From assembly GCA_027459705.1 (NCBI GenBank), contig DAIDHM010000057.1, forward strand, positions 22,106 through 86,105: DNA of 64,000 nucleotides, written 5' to 3'. Shown here in pieces: positions 21,691-31,041 of the stretch. Source of the DNA: Ktedonobacteria bacterium. Lineage in GTDB: Bacteria; Chloroflexota; Ktedonobacteria; Ktedonobacterales; JACDGC01. Both the position numbers and the translations under genes were made by a program. Under the pieces are notes generated by a model. That model searched no databases. It was not told where the DNA came from and worked only from the letters and a program-made list of their open reading frames with translations. Position 1 is the stretch's first letter, and the number at the start of each line of letters is the position of its first letter.

Positions 21691-22557
21691 ATGCGCTGTT
21701 CCGGATGTGATAAACCACTGACCACCGGCGTCGTGGTTTGCCTCTATTGTGGCACACCGGTCCCTGAAGGCCTAGATTCCAGTCGTGTAGCTGTGGCAAC
21801 CGATCACCGTCCTGACCCAGTCCCGCTTTCCGGCGAAAACTGGCGGCAGACGAATGATCTGGCCAGTCCGTATCTGCGCGAAGTCACTTCGCTGACGCCG
21901 CCACCACCTCCCCTGTACCTGGGCACGCATTATGCCGAGACGACCTATCCAATTTCGGCCCCAAAGCGCAGTGGCGCGCGACGGTGGGTGCTCCTCGCCG
22001 TATTCATGGTTGTATTGATCGCGGGCGTGAGCGGAGCGTATCGTTTAGCCCTCGCCCGTGGCGTCGTGGGATCCGGGGTGAAATCAATTGGCGATGGGGC
22101 CGTCTCTGGCCAACCAGCGCCAGTCATCCATAATTACTGTGCGCCGACCCACAGCGATAGCAATCCATTACCGATCATTCAGAATGCGCAATTGACCGAC
22201 GGGGTACGCGATGTGCAGTCCGGCGATTACACGCCCATCGATCTTGCCACAACCTTTCAGGTCGGCAAATCGGCCTATATGACATTCGTTGTCGCGGCGA
22301 TTTCCACCAGCGGCACATTGAGCGCGTACTGGTGCCAGGCAAATGGTGCGGTGATCGCCTATCGCCAGATCATTGTCTCGCCCGCCCAGGCTGGGGACAA
22401 AGGGTATTTCAGCGTGAATAACATCGATCCCGCAAACGTCGGCAATGCCCACATCATCTTGTGGTGGCAGCCAGTCGCGGTCGATGGCACGATCCGCGAA
22501 ACCGCGATTCTCTCGTTACCCTTCACCATCGTCCCGTCCACGGCGACAAAACACTAA
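21691..22557 (+). CDS. Zinc-ribbon membrane protein, hypothetical
   Basis: CSGCDKPLTTGVVVCLYCG zinc ribbon, one TM helix, extracellular C-terminus. Confidence 0.7.
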   Translation: MRCSGCDKPLTTGVVVCLYCGTPVPEGLDSSRVAVATDHRPDPVPLSGENWRQTNDLASPYLREVTSLTPPPPPLYLGTHYAETTYPISAPKRSGARRWVLLAVFMVVLIAGVSGAYRLALARGVVGSGVKSIGDGAVSGQPAPVIHNYCAPTHSDSNPLPIIQNAQLTDGVRDVQSGDYTPIDLATTFQVGKSAYMTFVVAAISTSGTLSAYWCQANGAVIAYRQIIVSPAQAGDKGYFSVNNIDPANVGNAHIILWWQPVAVDGTIRETAILSLPFTIVPSTATKH

Positions 22558-22754
22558 TGGACAACTTACAGCCTGGGAGTGTGCGCATGTTTGCCGGAAC
22601 AATCCTGGCTGCATTGACCTCGAGCCGGCACGACACGCTGATCTTCCTGGGCCTCACTTCGGTTATCTTCGCGTCGTTTGGCTTTCTCATCATCGCCTTT
22701 CTCGTCAGCCGCGGCATGGAGAAAAGCGATGATCCTCATGCCAAAGTCGATTGA
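22557..22754 (+). CDS. Small single-TM protein
   Basis: Start overlaps the upstream stop (TAATG); MDNLQPGSVRMFAGTILAALTSSRHDTLIFLGLTSVIFASFGFLIIAFLVSRGMEKSDDPHAKVD. Confidence 0.5.
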   Translation: MDNLQPGSVRMFAGTILAALTSSRHDTLIFLGLTSVIFASFGFLIIAFLVSRGMEKSDDPHAKVD

Positions 22755-22807
22755 CCAGCAGGCAGAAAAGCCATACTCATTCTTGGTCCTCGGCTGTTGC
22801 TCCCATG

Positions 22808-24151
22808 TCAAGACGATGGTGATGATGAGGGCGGTTGCGGGACCTTATCTGCTCCCTGGAGTCGGCTACGCATATGGGGCAGAATGGCGCGCAATGCCAC
22901 CCCTTGGCCAACAAGAGTAAAAAGCACTACTCCATACACGATATCTGTAAGCAACGTACGCGCGGGAAAATTTGGCGCCAGGCTCAGCACAAGAACGAGA
23001 GAGAGCGCCCCGCGAAGTCCGGCGAGCAACAATATGGGCCGCCAGATACGCGGAATGCTGCGGCGTGGTGGCGGGAACATGCTGCTGAACGACAGGTGAT
23101 TTCCGCGCGATGCCACGCTCTGCTGTCGTGAAGCAGTGCCAAAATGCTGTACGGCCGTATTGACGATGGGGATACAGACGAACAGCATCACCGCGCGGCC
23201 CAATACCACACCAATAACTACCCAGATGATGGCTGGTAAAGCCGCGACGAATTGCGCCGCACCGATCTGAATTCCCAATACCAGAAAGAGCAACGAGTTA
23301 GCGACATAGCCGATAAATTGCCAGATCATATCTACGGCTGCTTGCGTCTGTTCAGAAAATGCGATACTTCGACCGACACTTGCCAACGTGAGCCCGGCAC
23401 AGACAACAGCCAATAACCCAGATGTTTGGAGCGCGGTGGCGAGTAAAAACGATCCGAATGCCACACCCACGGTCACGGTCATTTCGATCAGGTAGTCATC
23501 CACTACGCGCAGGCCTTGTGAAACAAGGTATCCAATGGTGATACCAAGCAATGGGCCACCAAATAGTTCCCATAAGCTACGTAAGGTTATCGTATTCATG
23601 GTAGGAAGAGCGATGCCAGCAGTCGGCACAAGCATAAGGATGACGAAAAATGCTACCGCGCCAACGCCATCATTAAACAGGCTCTCGCCTTCAATGATCG
23701 TCCGCAAGCGCGGCGTGATTTGCAATTGTCGGAAGAGCGAGAGTATGGCCACTGGATCCGTTGGTGAAACAATCGCACCTAAAAGTAATGCAAGGGGCCA
23801 ATTCAAGCCGGCGCCCCAATGACCAAAAGCTCCCACGATACCAAGCGAGATGAGCAAACCGGGCACAGCCAACAAGAAAATGGGGAACCAATCCGACCGT
23901 AGCCGTCGTGGATCCATGCTCCAGGCGCCTTCGAAGAGCAGCGCTGGTAAAAAAATGAAGAGCACGATATCTGGATCCAGCCCAATCCCCGGTAGAATCC
24001 GCAAGATGCCAAGGGTGAGCCCCGTGAGCACTAACACTAATGTATAGGGGAGCTGTAGGCGGCGGGCGAGCAGCGCAATCAAGAGCGTAATGATGAGCAA
24101 AATAAGGATGGTGCGGATTTCTGCGGAGGTTTGCATGGATAGTGGCTCCAC
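22808..24151 (-). CDS. Na+/H+ antiporter, CPA1 family
   Basis: Multiple TM segments; FLFLPALLFEGAWSMD-type motif, LLGAIVSPTDPVAI, EGESLFNDGVGAVAF. Confidence 0.92.
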   Translation of the reverse strand: MEPLSMQTSAEIRTILILLIITLLIALLARRLQLPYTLVLVLTGLTLGILRILPGIGLDPDIVLFIFLPALLFEGAWSMDPRRLRSDWFPIFLLAVPGLLISLGIVGAFGHWGAGLNWPLALLLGAIVSPTDPVAILSLFRQLQITPRLRTIIEGESLFNDGVGAVAFFVILMLVPTAGIALPTMNTITLRSLWELFGGPLLGITIGYLVSQGLRVVDDYLIEMTVTVGVAFGSFLLATALQTSGLLAVVCAGLTLASVGRSIAFSEQTQAAVDMIWQFIGYVANSLLFLVLGIQIGAAQFVAALPAIIWVVIGVVLGRAVMLFVCIPIVNTAVQHFGTASRQQSVASRGNHLSFSSMFPPPRRSIPRIWRPILLLAGLRGALSLVLVLSLAPNFPARTLLTDIVYGVVLFTLVGQGVALRAILPHMRSRLQGADKVPQPPSSSPSS

Positions 24152-24283
24152 TCTCGCGATAGTTTATCTGCATTGTCTGTGGTTAGGGTGAATCATCTCC
24201 ACCATCCAAGGTTTCCCCGCATGCCATCTTTGGCGTATCATCTATAGGACAATGGTGTCGTAGATGTTGCAAAGGAGATCACC

Positions 24284-26011
24284 ATGCTCGACCAGAAACC
24301 CTCTTACGAGAAGATCGATGCGGCTAGTGCATTATATGATAAGCGCGAACTCGTGCGCCTGGCAGACGCTCTCAGCGCGTGGGAGAGCACGGCCGTACAA
24401 CAGGCGAATCGCCGCCTCCCAGAAAAGCGCTCCCACTTCGCCACACAATCTGGCATCCCTGTACAGCGCGTCTATACCCCGCTGGATATCGCGGCTGACG
24501 ATCTGCAGCGCGATCTGGGACTTCCAGGCGAGTATCCATATACCCGGGGCGTACAGGCGACGATGTATCGCGCGAAGCCCTGGACGATGCGAATGTTCGC
24601 CGGATTTGGTACGGCGGAAGAGACCAACGCCCGTTTCAAATATTTATTGGAGCATGGTCAGACCGGCCTCTCGGTCGCCTTCGACATGCCCACACTCTAT
24701 GGCTATGACCATGACCACGAGTTGGCGCAGGGTGAATTCGGCAAGTGCGGCGTTGCTATCAGTTCGTTAGCGGATATGGAGATTCTCTTCGACGGTATCC
24801 CGATGGACCAGGTGACCACCTCGATGACGATCAACAGTCCGGCGGCGGTCATCTGGGCGATGTACATCGCCGCCGCTGAGAAGCGCGGCATTCCGATGGC
24901 GGCACTCGGTGGAACACTCCAGAATGACATCCTGAAAGAATATATTGCCCAAAAAGAATATCTCTTTCCACCAGAACCTTCCATGCGCCTGGTGGTCGAT
25001 ACAATCGAATTTGGCACACGAAACATGCCCCGCTGGAACACGATCTCGATCTCTGGCTACCATATTCGCGAGGCTGGCGCGACCGCCGTCCAGGAGTTGG
25101 CTTTTACCCTGGCGGATGGTCTGGAATATGTCGAGGCCGCCCTGGCGCGTGGGCTCGCCATTGATGCGTTCGCGCCTCGTCTCTCATTCTTCTTTGATGT
25201 CCACAATGATTTTTTCGAAGAAGTCGCAAAATTTCGGGCAGCCCGCCGCATCTGGGCGCGCGAGATGCGAGAGCACTATGGCGCTAAGGATGAACGCTCC
25301 TGGCTCTGCCGCATCCATGCCCAGACCGCGGGCGTCTCTCTGACAGCCCAGCAACCGGATAACAATGTCGTGCGCGTGGCGCTGCAAGCATTGGCGGCCG
25401 TCCTGGGTGGCACGAATTCGCTGCATACCAACTCCCTGGATGAGGCGCTAGCTCTGCCCACGGAACGCGCGGCCTTGATTGCCCTGCGTACCCAACAGAT
25501 CATCGCCCATGAGAGTGGGGTCACCAATACGGTGGATCCGCTGGGTGGATCGTACTTCGTTGAAGCGTTGACCGATGAGATGGATAGGCAGGCGACTGAC
25601 TATATCGCACGCATTCGCGCCCTTGGCGGTGTGGTGCCGTGTATTCGCAACGGCTTCTTTGGCCGCGAGATTGCCGAGGCATCATATCGCTTTCAGCAGG
25701 AAGTCGACAGTCACGATCGCATTATCGTTGGGGTCAATGACTATCTCGTCGATGACCCGACCCCAGTGCCGACGCTTTCCGTCGATATGGCAAAAGAACG
25801 TATCCACCTGCAAAGATTGACACAAGTGCGGGAAACTCGCGATAACGCCCGTGTCGGCGCCACACTGGCAGCCCTGCGCGCTGTCGCGCGTGGCACAGAA
25901 AACACGATGCCGGCCATCCTGGACGCCGTCCGCGCCTACGCGACCTTGGGTGAGATCATGGATGTTTTCCGCGAAGTCTTCGGCGATTACCTGGAAGCTC
26001 CCGTCTATTAG
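24284..26011 (+). CDS. Methylmalonyl-CoA mutase large subunit (no B12-binding domain)
   Basis: [56 protein letters not shown]; ends [20 protein letters not shown]. Confidence 0.93.
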   Translation: MLDQKPSYEKIDAASALYDKRELVRLADALSAWESTAVQQANRRLPEKRSHFATQSGIPVQRVYTPLDIAADDLQRDLGLPGEYPYTRGVQATMYRAKPWTMRMFAGFGTAEETNARFKYLLEHGQTGLSVAFDMPTLYGYDHDHELAQGEFGKCGVAISSLADMEILFDGIPMDQVTTSMTINSPAAVIWAMYIAAAEKRGIPMAALGGTLQNDILKEYIAQKEYLFPPEPSMRLVVDTIEFGTRNMPRWNTISISGYHIREAGATAVQELAFTLADGLEYVEAALARGLAIDAFAPRLSFFFDVHNDFFEEVAKFRAARRIWAREMREHYGAKDERSWLCRIHAQTAGVSLTAQQPDNNVVRVALQALAAVLGGTNSLHTNSLDEALALPTERAALIALRTQQIIAHESGVTNTVDPLGGSYFVEALTDEMDRQATDYIARIRALGGVVPCIRNGFFGREIAEASYRFQQEVDSHDRIIVGVNDYLVDDPTPVPTLSVDMAKERIHLQRLTQVRETRDNARVGATLAALRAVARGTENTMPAILDAVRAYATLGEIMDVFREVFGDYLEAPVY

Positions 26012-26320
26012 ACGGATCAGTCCGCAATTGCGATAGTGTCCACCTGCACGCTGGCCACACCCTTATCGAGGATAGAAGTGGCCCGCGTACAGATGGTACC
26101 ACTTACGCACGGCGGTCGTCCCATGTTGCGGCCGTGCACTGATGATAGCGCACCCAAACGGCAATGCGCGCGTATCCACCAGGCGACCGTTTATCATCCA
26201 ATAGCAAGCCAACAACCTATCAGGCGATCCGGCATCTTTTCTTGACTATCATCATTTCGCGGCGTAGAATAAGACCGAGGATCACCATACAACGCAGTCA
26301 AGTGATATCTTTGCCATTCA

Positions 26321-26490
26321 CCCGCCTTGGTAGGTGAGGCGTCCGCGCGGAAACAAGCCGCTGATCAGAAACGTCGAGAGACGCCAACGGTCAGGCCAGG
26401 TCTCGCTGGAGTAAGGCGAAACCCGAAGCGGCTGAATCGATGCCATCGATTCTACGACACGCGGTGCCAAAGCTCGGACTTGGAGGGGGT
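26321..26490 (+). promoter_or_regulatory. M-box (ykoK leader) magnesium riboswitch
   Basis: Conserved blocks in order: GGTAGGTGAGGCGTCCGCGCGG, AAACGTCGAGAGACGCCAACGGTCAG, ACGCGGTGCCAAAGCTCGG. They match the M-box consensus (GUUAGGUGAGGCUCC...GACGCCAAUGGGUC...CAGUGCUAAAGCUC). Confidence 0.93.
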
Positions 26491-26883
26491 GCTCGGTCGC
26501 AATGGGATGCGTCGCTCATCTTTGCGCCGGTTTCGCCCTCTGGAGTATCCGACTCTGGGGGGCGTCGTCATGTTCGACCCGCTACCCGCCTCGATCCCGG
26601 TGTGGTGTACAAACATGGAGTGAATAAGACTTATGGACGCTGGCCCTAGTAGTCGTCGACAGATATTGTCGATTTGCTCACTGGGTATTCTGGCTCTCCC
26701 CACGTTTGGGAGCGCGATGTGCAATGCTCCGCCGGTCCAAGACCGACGCGTGTGACCCTTCTCGCGGCATTGAGGTGCCGCGCCCACCGGTCACCTACGC
26801 CGTCGGCGTCGGTGCACCCGAGCACATCCTCCTCCCCAGTCGCGTGGGCAAGCCGTCAGGAAACATTGGCTTGATGGAGGTGA

Positions 26884-28701
26884 GTGATGGCACAGGTCTA
26901 TCTTCCCGAGCGCTCCGAAGCGCAAGTGCGACCACCGCGTGGACCAATTCAAACCCGACGTCAGAACGACGCCACCCCAACGCAAGGACAGCGCCCTGGG
27001 TTTGCCGACGCCATAGTCATTATCGCGCTGATCGGCGCGGTCGCGCTATTGGTCACAGCTGCCAGTCGCTGGACCGCTGAGCAAAATCCCGCGATTCATA
27101 TCAGCCTGCAGCCTATTTATCTTCCCCTCTATGCCGGTTTATCATTACTCCGCATGATGTTGGCGTATCTCTTATCGCTGGCCTTCACGCTGATTTATGG
27201 CCACATCGCGGCAACCAATCGGACAGCGCGACGCTTTATGGTGCCAATTCTCGACATCTTGCAGAGCATCCCGATTCTCTCCTTTTTGCCTGGTGTCGTT
27301 CTGGCGCTCGTCGCGATATTTCCCCATTCCAATATCGGCATCGAAATGGCCGCGGTGATCCTGATCTTCACCAGTCAGGCCTGGAATATGACCTTCAGCT
27401 ATTATCATTCCGCGCGCACTTTGCCCGTCGAATTGCGCGAAGCTGCCATGGTTTATCGCCTCTCGCCTTGGCGCCGCTTCATCCGACTGGAGATCCCCTT
27501 CGCGATGATCGGGTTGGTCTGGAATAGTATGATGAGCTGGGCAGGTGGCTGGTTTTTTCTCATGGCTGCCGAGCAATTACAGCTGGGCAATCGGTCATTC
27601 CAGCTCCCTGGACTCGGGTCCTACCTCCAGATCGCGGCCAACGCGGGCAACGGTGGCGCATTGCTCCTGGGGCTATTTACCCTGGTCGTCCTGATCGTCC
27701 TATTGGATGTGGTCTTCTGGCGTCCCCTGGTCGCGTGGTCAGATAAATTTAAATTCGAGTCCGTACGGTCAACCGAAGCACCTGAATCGCCCATTCTGGA
27801 TCTATTGCGTCGCTCCACAATCATTGAATGGTTCAGCCTCCATGCAGCACAACCAGGCAGCGAGTGGATCAACCGCCAGATCGATCGGATCTTTCACAAC
27901 CAAAGCGCGAGCATGCCATCCGATGAATCCACTCCAGCGCCTATCACGTATAAGACCGTCATCGGATGGGGGATAGGCGGCATCATCGCCGTGTTAGCGA
28001 TGATCGGATGTTTGCTTGCTTTACACGCACTGGCCCAAATTTCGCTGCTCACCTGGGGCACACTCGGGGTGGATGGGTTCTTCACCCTCATGCGTACCGT
28101 GCTGGCGATGACCATTGCGGTGCTCTGGACCGTCCCGGTTGGGGTCAAGATCGGCATGAGTCCTACCTGGTCACGGCGCCTTCAGCCGATTGTTCAGGTC
28201 GTCGCGTCGATTCCGGCGACCGCGTTCTTTCCTGTTCTGCTGATTGTCCTTTTCAAATTACCCACGGGGGTTGGGATTAATATCGCGGCTATCGCGTTGA
28301 TGTTGTTGGGTACGCAATGGTATGTGCTCTTCAATGTGATCGCTGGCGCGATGTCGATTCCCTCAGATCTGCGCGAAGCCGCCGACATCTATCGAGTCAG
28401 CGGATGGCGACGCTGGCGAACACTCATCTTGCCCGCGATCTTTCCCTACCTGGTGACCGGACTCATCACAGCGAGTGGCGGTGCCTGGAATGCAAGTATC
28501 GTAGCGGAGGTGGTGCAATATAATGATAAAACGATCGCAACTCCCGGTCTCGGCTCCGCCATCGCGCAAGCCGCAGCCAATAACACCCCTAGCATCCTCC
28601 TCGCGAGCACATTGGTCATGGCCTTCATCGTCGTCTTCATCAATCGCATGGTGTGGCGACGTCTGTACCAGATTGCTGAGCGTAGGTATACGCTCGGCTA
28701 A
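26884..28701 (+). CDS. ABC transporter duplicated permease (COG4986-type), M-box controlled
   Basis: Two BPD_transp_1-type domains in one 605-aa protein (ELREAAMVYRLSPWRRFIRLEIP and DLREAADIYRVSGWRRWRTLILPAIFPYLVTG, EAA loops). Confidence 0.9.
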   Translation: MMAQVYLPERSEAQVRPPRGPIQTRRQNDATPTQGQRPGFADAIVIIALIGAVALLVTAASRWTAEQNPAIHISLQPIYLPLYAGLSLLRMMLAYLLSLAFTLIYGHIAATNRTARRFMVPILDILQSIPILSFLPGVVLALVAIFPHSNIGIEMAAVILIFTSQAWNMTFSYYHSARTLPVELREAAMVYRLSPWRRFIRLEIPFAMIGLVWNSMMSWAGGWFFLMAAEQLQLGNRSFQLPGLGSYLQIAANAGNGGALLLGLFTLVVLIVLLDVVFWRPLVAWSDKFKFESVRSTEAPESPILDLLRRSTIIEWFSLHAAQPGSEWINRQIDRIFHNQSASMPSDESTPAPITYKTVIGWGIGGIIAVLAMIGCLLALHALAQISLLTWGTLGVDGFFTLMRTVLAMTIAVLWTVPVGVKIGMSPTWSRRLQPIVQVVASIPATAFFPVLLIVLFKLPTGVGINIAAIALMLLGTQWYVLFNVIAGAMSIPSDLREAADIYRVSGWRRWRTLILPAIFPYLVTGLITASGGAWNASIVAEVVQYNDKTIATPGLGSAIAQAAANNTPSILLASTLVMAFIVVFINRMVWRRLYQIAERRYTLG

Positions 28702-28756
28702 CCAGCAATCTTGTGTTCTTCCAAAGCGATAATCTCAAAGAGATAGTGGTGAAGTC

Positions 28757-30169
28757 ATGAGCCTCTCATCCAAGGTGACAAAAATGCAACAACCAACTCA
28801 CTCGCCAGCAGTCCTGCTTGAAGCGACGCATGTTCGTAAGATGTATGGCGATGAAAAGCGCACCAAACACGGCGAAATCCAGGGAGTATTGGTCCTGGAC
28901 GATGTCTCGTTGCAGATCCGTGAGGGTGAATTTGTCGCGATCCTCGGGCCATCTGGTTCGGGGAAGTCGACCCTATTACGCATCCTCTCTGGCCTCATTC
29001 ATCCGACGGCTGGCACGGTACGCTATCGCGACGCACTGGTCATGGGCCCAGACCCTCATCTGGCTATTGTCTTCCAAACCTTCGCGCTCTTCCCCTGGTT
29101 GACTGTGTTGGAGAATGTGGAACTGGGATTGGAGGCACAGGACCTCACCAGGACGCAGCGCACCAAGCGCGCCCTCGCGGCGATCGATACGATTGGGCTG
29201 GATGGTTTTGAGGATGCCTACCCCAAAGAGCTGTCAGGTGGCATGCGCCAGCGGGTGGGGTTCGCCCGGGCCCTCGTCGTGGAACCCGAACTGCTCTTCA
29301 TGGATGAGCCATTTAGCGCGCTGGATGTCTTGACGGCGGAAAATCTGCGGACCGAACTCTTGCGCCTCTGGCGCGAAGGCCGCATTCCTACCAAAGCCAT
29401 ACTTATGGTGACCCATAATATCGAAGAAGCCGTCCAGATGGCGGATCGCCTGGTGGTCATGGGGCATGATCCCGGCTGCATCCGCGCCATTCTGAATGGT
29501 GTTCCGCTGGCGGATCGGCTGGCCAAAACGCCAGCACATGAGCATCTTGTTGATCTTGTTTATACGATTATCACCCAACCCGATGAAGATGCCGGGACGA
29601 TCATGGCGGCGCAAGATGGAAGAAAAGAACAGCCAGTTGGACCAACCGCTACACCAAAGCCATCTGGGCGTGGCTATCAATCATTACCACATATCAAAAT
29701 TGGCGCGGTAAACGGATTGGCAGAACGCGTACAACGCCATGATGGCCGTGAAGACCTGGCCGTGCTGGGGCGTGAATTACAGATGGAACTGGACGATATC
29801 CTGCCACTCGTTGAAGCTGTCGAGTTGTTGGGGTTCGGCGAGGCGATGGAAGGTGATCTGATTTTGACGGATGCCGGTCGCCGCCTGGCGGAAGGCGATG
29901 AGTTGCAAGATAAGGAGATCTTCCGCGAACAGGTCCTGAGCAACGTCGAATTGATACGCCAGATGAAAGAAGCCCTCGATCGCGCGGAAGACCACGAGAT
30001 CCAGGAGGATCAGATTCTTGAGCAACTGGAAGAGTATTTCAGTCCCGATGAGGCACGTCGCCAATTCGAGACGGCCGTGGACTGGGCACGCTATGCGGAA
30101 CTCTTCGCCTATGATGGGGCAAGCGGTCTCTTGTATCTGGAGGACGCCGCGCCAACCTCGACGCAGTAA
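28757..30169 (+). CDS. ABC transporter ATPase with AAA-associated C-terminal domain
   Basis: Walker A GPSGSGKST, signature LSGGMRQRVGFARAL, Walker B LLFMDEPFSALD; C-terminal ~150 aa similar to AAA_assoc_C. Confidence 0.92.
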   Translation: MSLSSKVTKMQQPTHSPAVLLEATHVRKMYGDEKRTKHGEIQGVLVLDDVSLQIREGEFVAILGPSGSGKSTLLRILSGLIHPTAGTVRYRDALVMGPDPHLAIVFQTFALFPWLTVLENVELGLEAQDLTRTQRTKRALAAIDTIGLDGFEDAYPKELSGGMRQRVGFARALVVEPELLFMDEPFSALDVLTAENLRTELLRLWREGRIPTKAILMVTHNIEEAVQMADRLVVMGHDPGCIRAILNGVPLADRLAKTPAHEHLVDLVYTIITQPDEDAGTIMAAQDGRKEQPVGPTATPKPSGRGYQSLPHIKIGAVNGLAERVQRHDGREDLAVLGRELQMELDDILPLVEAVELLGFGEAMEGDLILTDAGRRLAEGDELQDKEIFREQVLSNVELIRQMKEALDRAEDHEIQEDQILEQLEEYFSPDEARRQFETAVDWARYAELFAYDGASGLLYLEDAAPTSTQ

Positions 30170-30210
30170 GCCAGACGGCATTGTACACCGTATGTCCTAT
30201 GGGGTGTATG

Positions 30211-30269
30211 ATGTGGATGGCAGATGCACTGTGCCATTGTAGGTAACAATAGGAGTACACCATCCACAT
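30211..30269 (+). promoter_or_regulatory. Inverted repeat ATGTGGATGG/CCATCCACAT overlapping the start codon of the VTT/DedA gene
   Basis: Perfect 10-nt arms at 30211-30220 and 30260-30269; the right arm includes the AT of the ATG. Confidence 0.35.
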
Positions 30270-31032
30270 GCCGAATTCTGTGGTCCAGGCCGCGAACAGC
30301 TTGCCAGCGCCGGTCTTCATAGGGTTGGTTGCGGTCCTGCTCTTCGTCAGTACTGGCGGTATTCCTGTGCCGATCACCGCGACCCTATTGGTCGCTGGCG
30401 CATTGGCAACGGCGATGCCGCATGGATTATTGGTCTGGGTGGGGCTCCTCCTGGCCAGCGCCATCTCTTTGACAGTGCGTGACCTCAGCTATCTGTGGCT
30501 CAGTGGTTGGGGCGCGATGTGGTTGCGGCGTGGCACTCGTGGCATCGCCGAGCGGCGTGGATTCGCATGGCTGGGGGGCAATGCCGTATTGCGGCGCTGG
30601 CGACACTCCGCCACTCACTACACCAAGACGACAGTGCGCCAGGTCGATGCGCTCTGTCGCGAGTTATTGCAGCGTGGCTGGTTCGTGATCGCCCTGACAC
30701 GCTTCTCGCCTTTAGCAACGCCCCTCGACATTGCCGCGGGCGCGCTGCGCTATCCACCGTTGGCCTTTCTCAGCGGCATCCTCCCCGGGCGACTTGCCTA
30801 TGCCCTACTGCTGCTCGGCGCGGGTTCGTGGGCGGGCCAGGCATTCCAGCGCCACGACGCCTTGCTCGTCGTCAGTGCGGCGAGCACGCTGTTGGTTATC
30901 ATCATGCTATTACCAGCTCTGGTGCGGCGTTGGTTAACACGCCTCACCCGCGACCCATTGGGCGATCCATCTGGCAGCGGACCTGCAGCGAACCTTCCTC
31001 CCACCATCGCCGTCCGGCAGAATGCAGATTGA
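30268..31032 (+). CDS. DedA/VTT-domain membrane protein
   Basis: VALTRFSPLATPLDIAAGALRYPPLAFLSGILPGRLAYALLLLGAGSW resembles the VTT motif (R-x4-P...AG...M/F...G). Confidence 0.75.
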   Translation: MPNSVVQAANSLPAPVFIGLVAVLLFVSTGGIPVPITATLLVAGALATAMPHGLLVWVGLLLASAISLTVRDLSYLWLSGWGAMWLRRGTRGIAERRGFAWLGGNAVLRRWRHSATHYTKTTVRQVDALCRELLQRGWFVIALTRFSPLATPLDIAAGALRYPPLAFLSGILPGRLAYALLLLGAGSWAGQAFQRHDALLVVSAASTLLVIIMLLPALVRRWLTRLTRDPLGDPSGSGPAANLPPTIAVRQNAD

Positions 31033-31041
31033 AGGGCGGCC

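Noticed and set aside
26327-26623. 98-aa ORF on + strand overlapping the M-box
   Set aside because: Coincides with the conserved riboswitch RNA; only its last 17 codons are considered as a separate candidate leader ORF.
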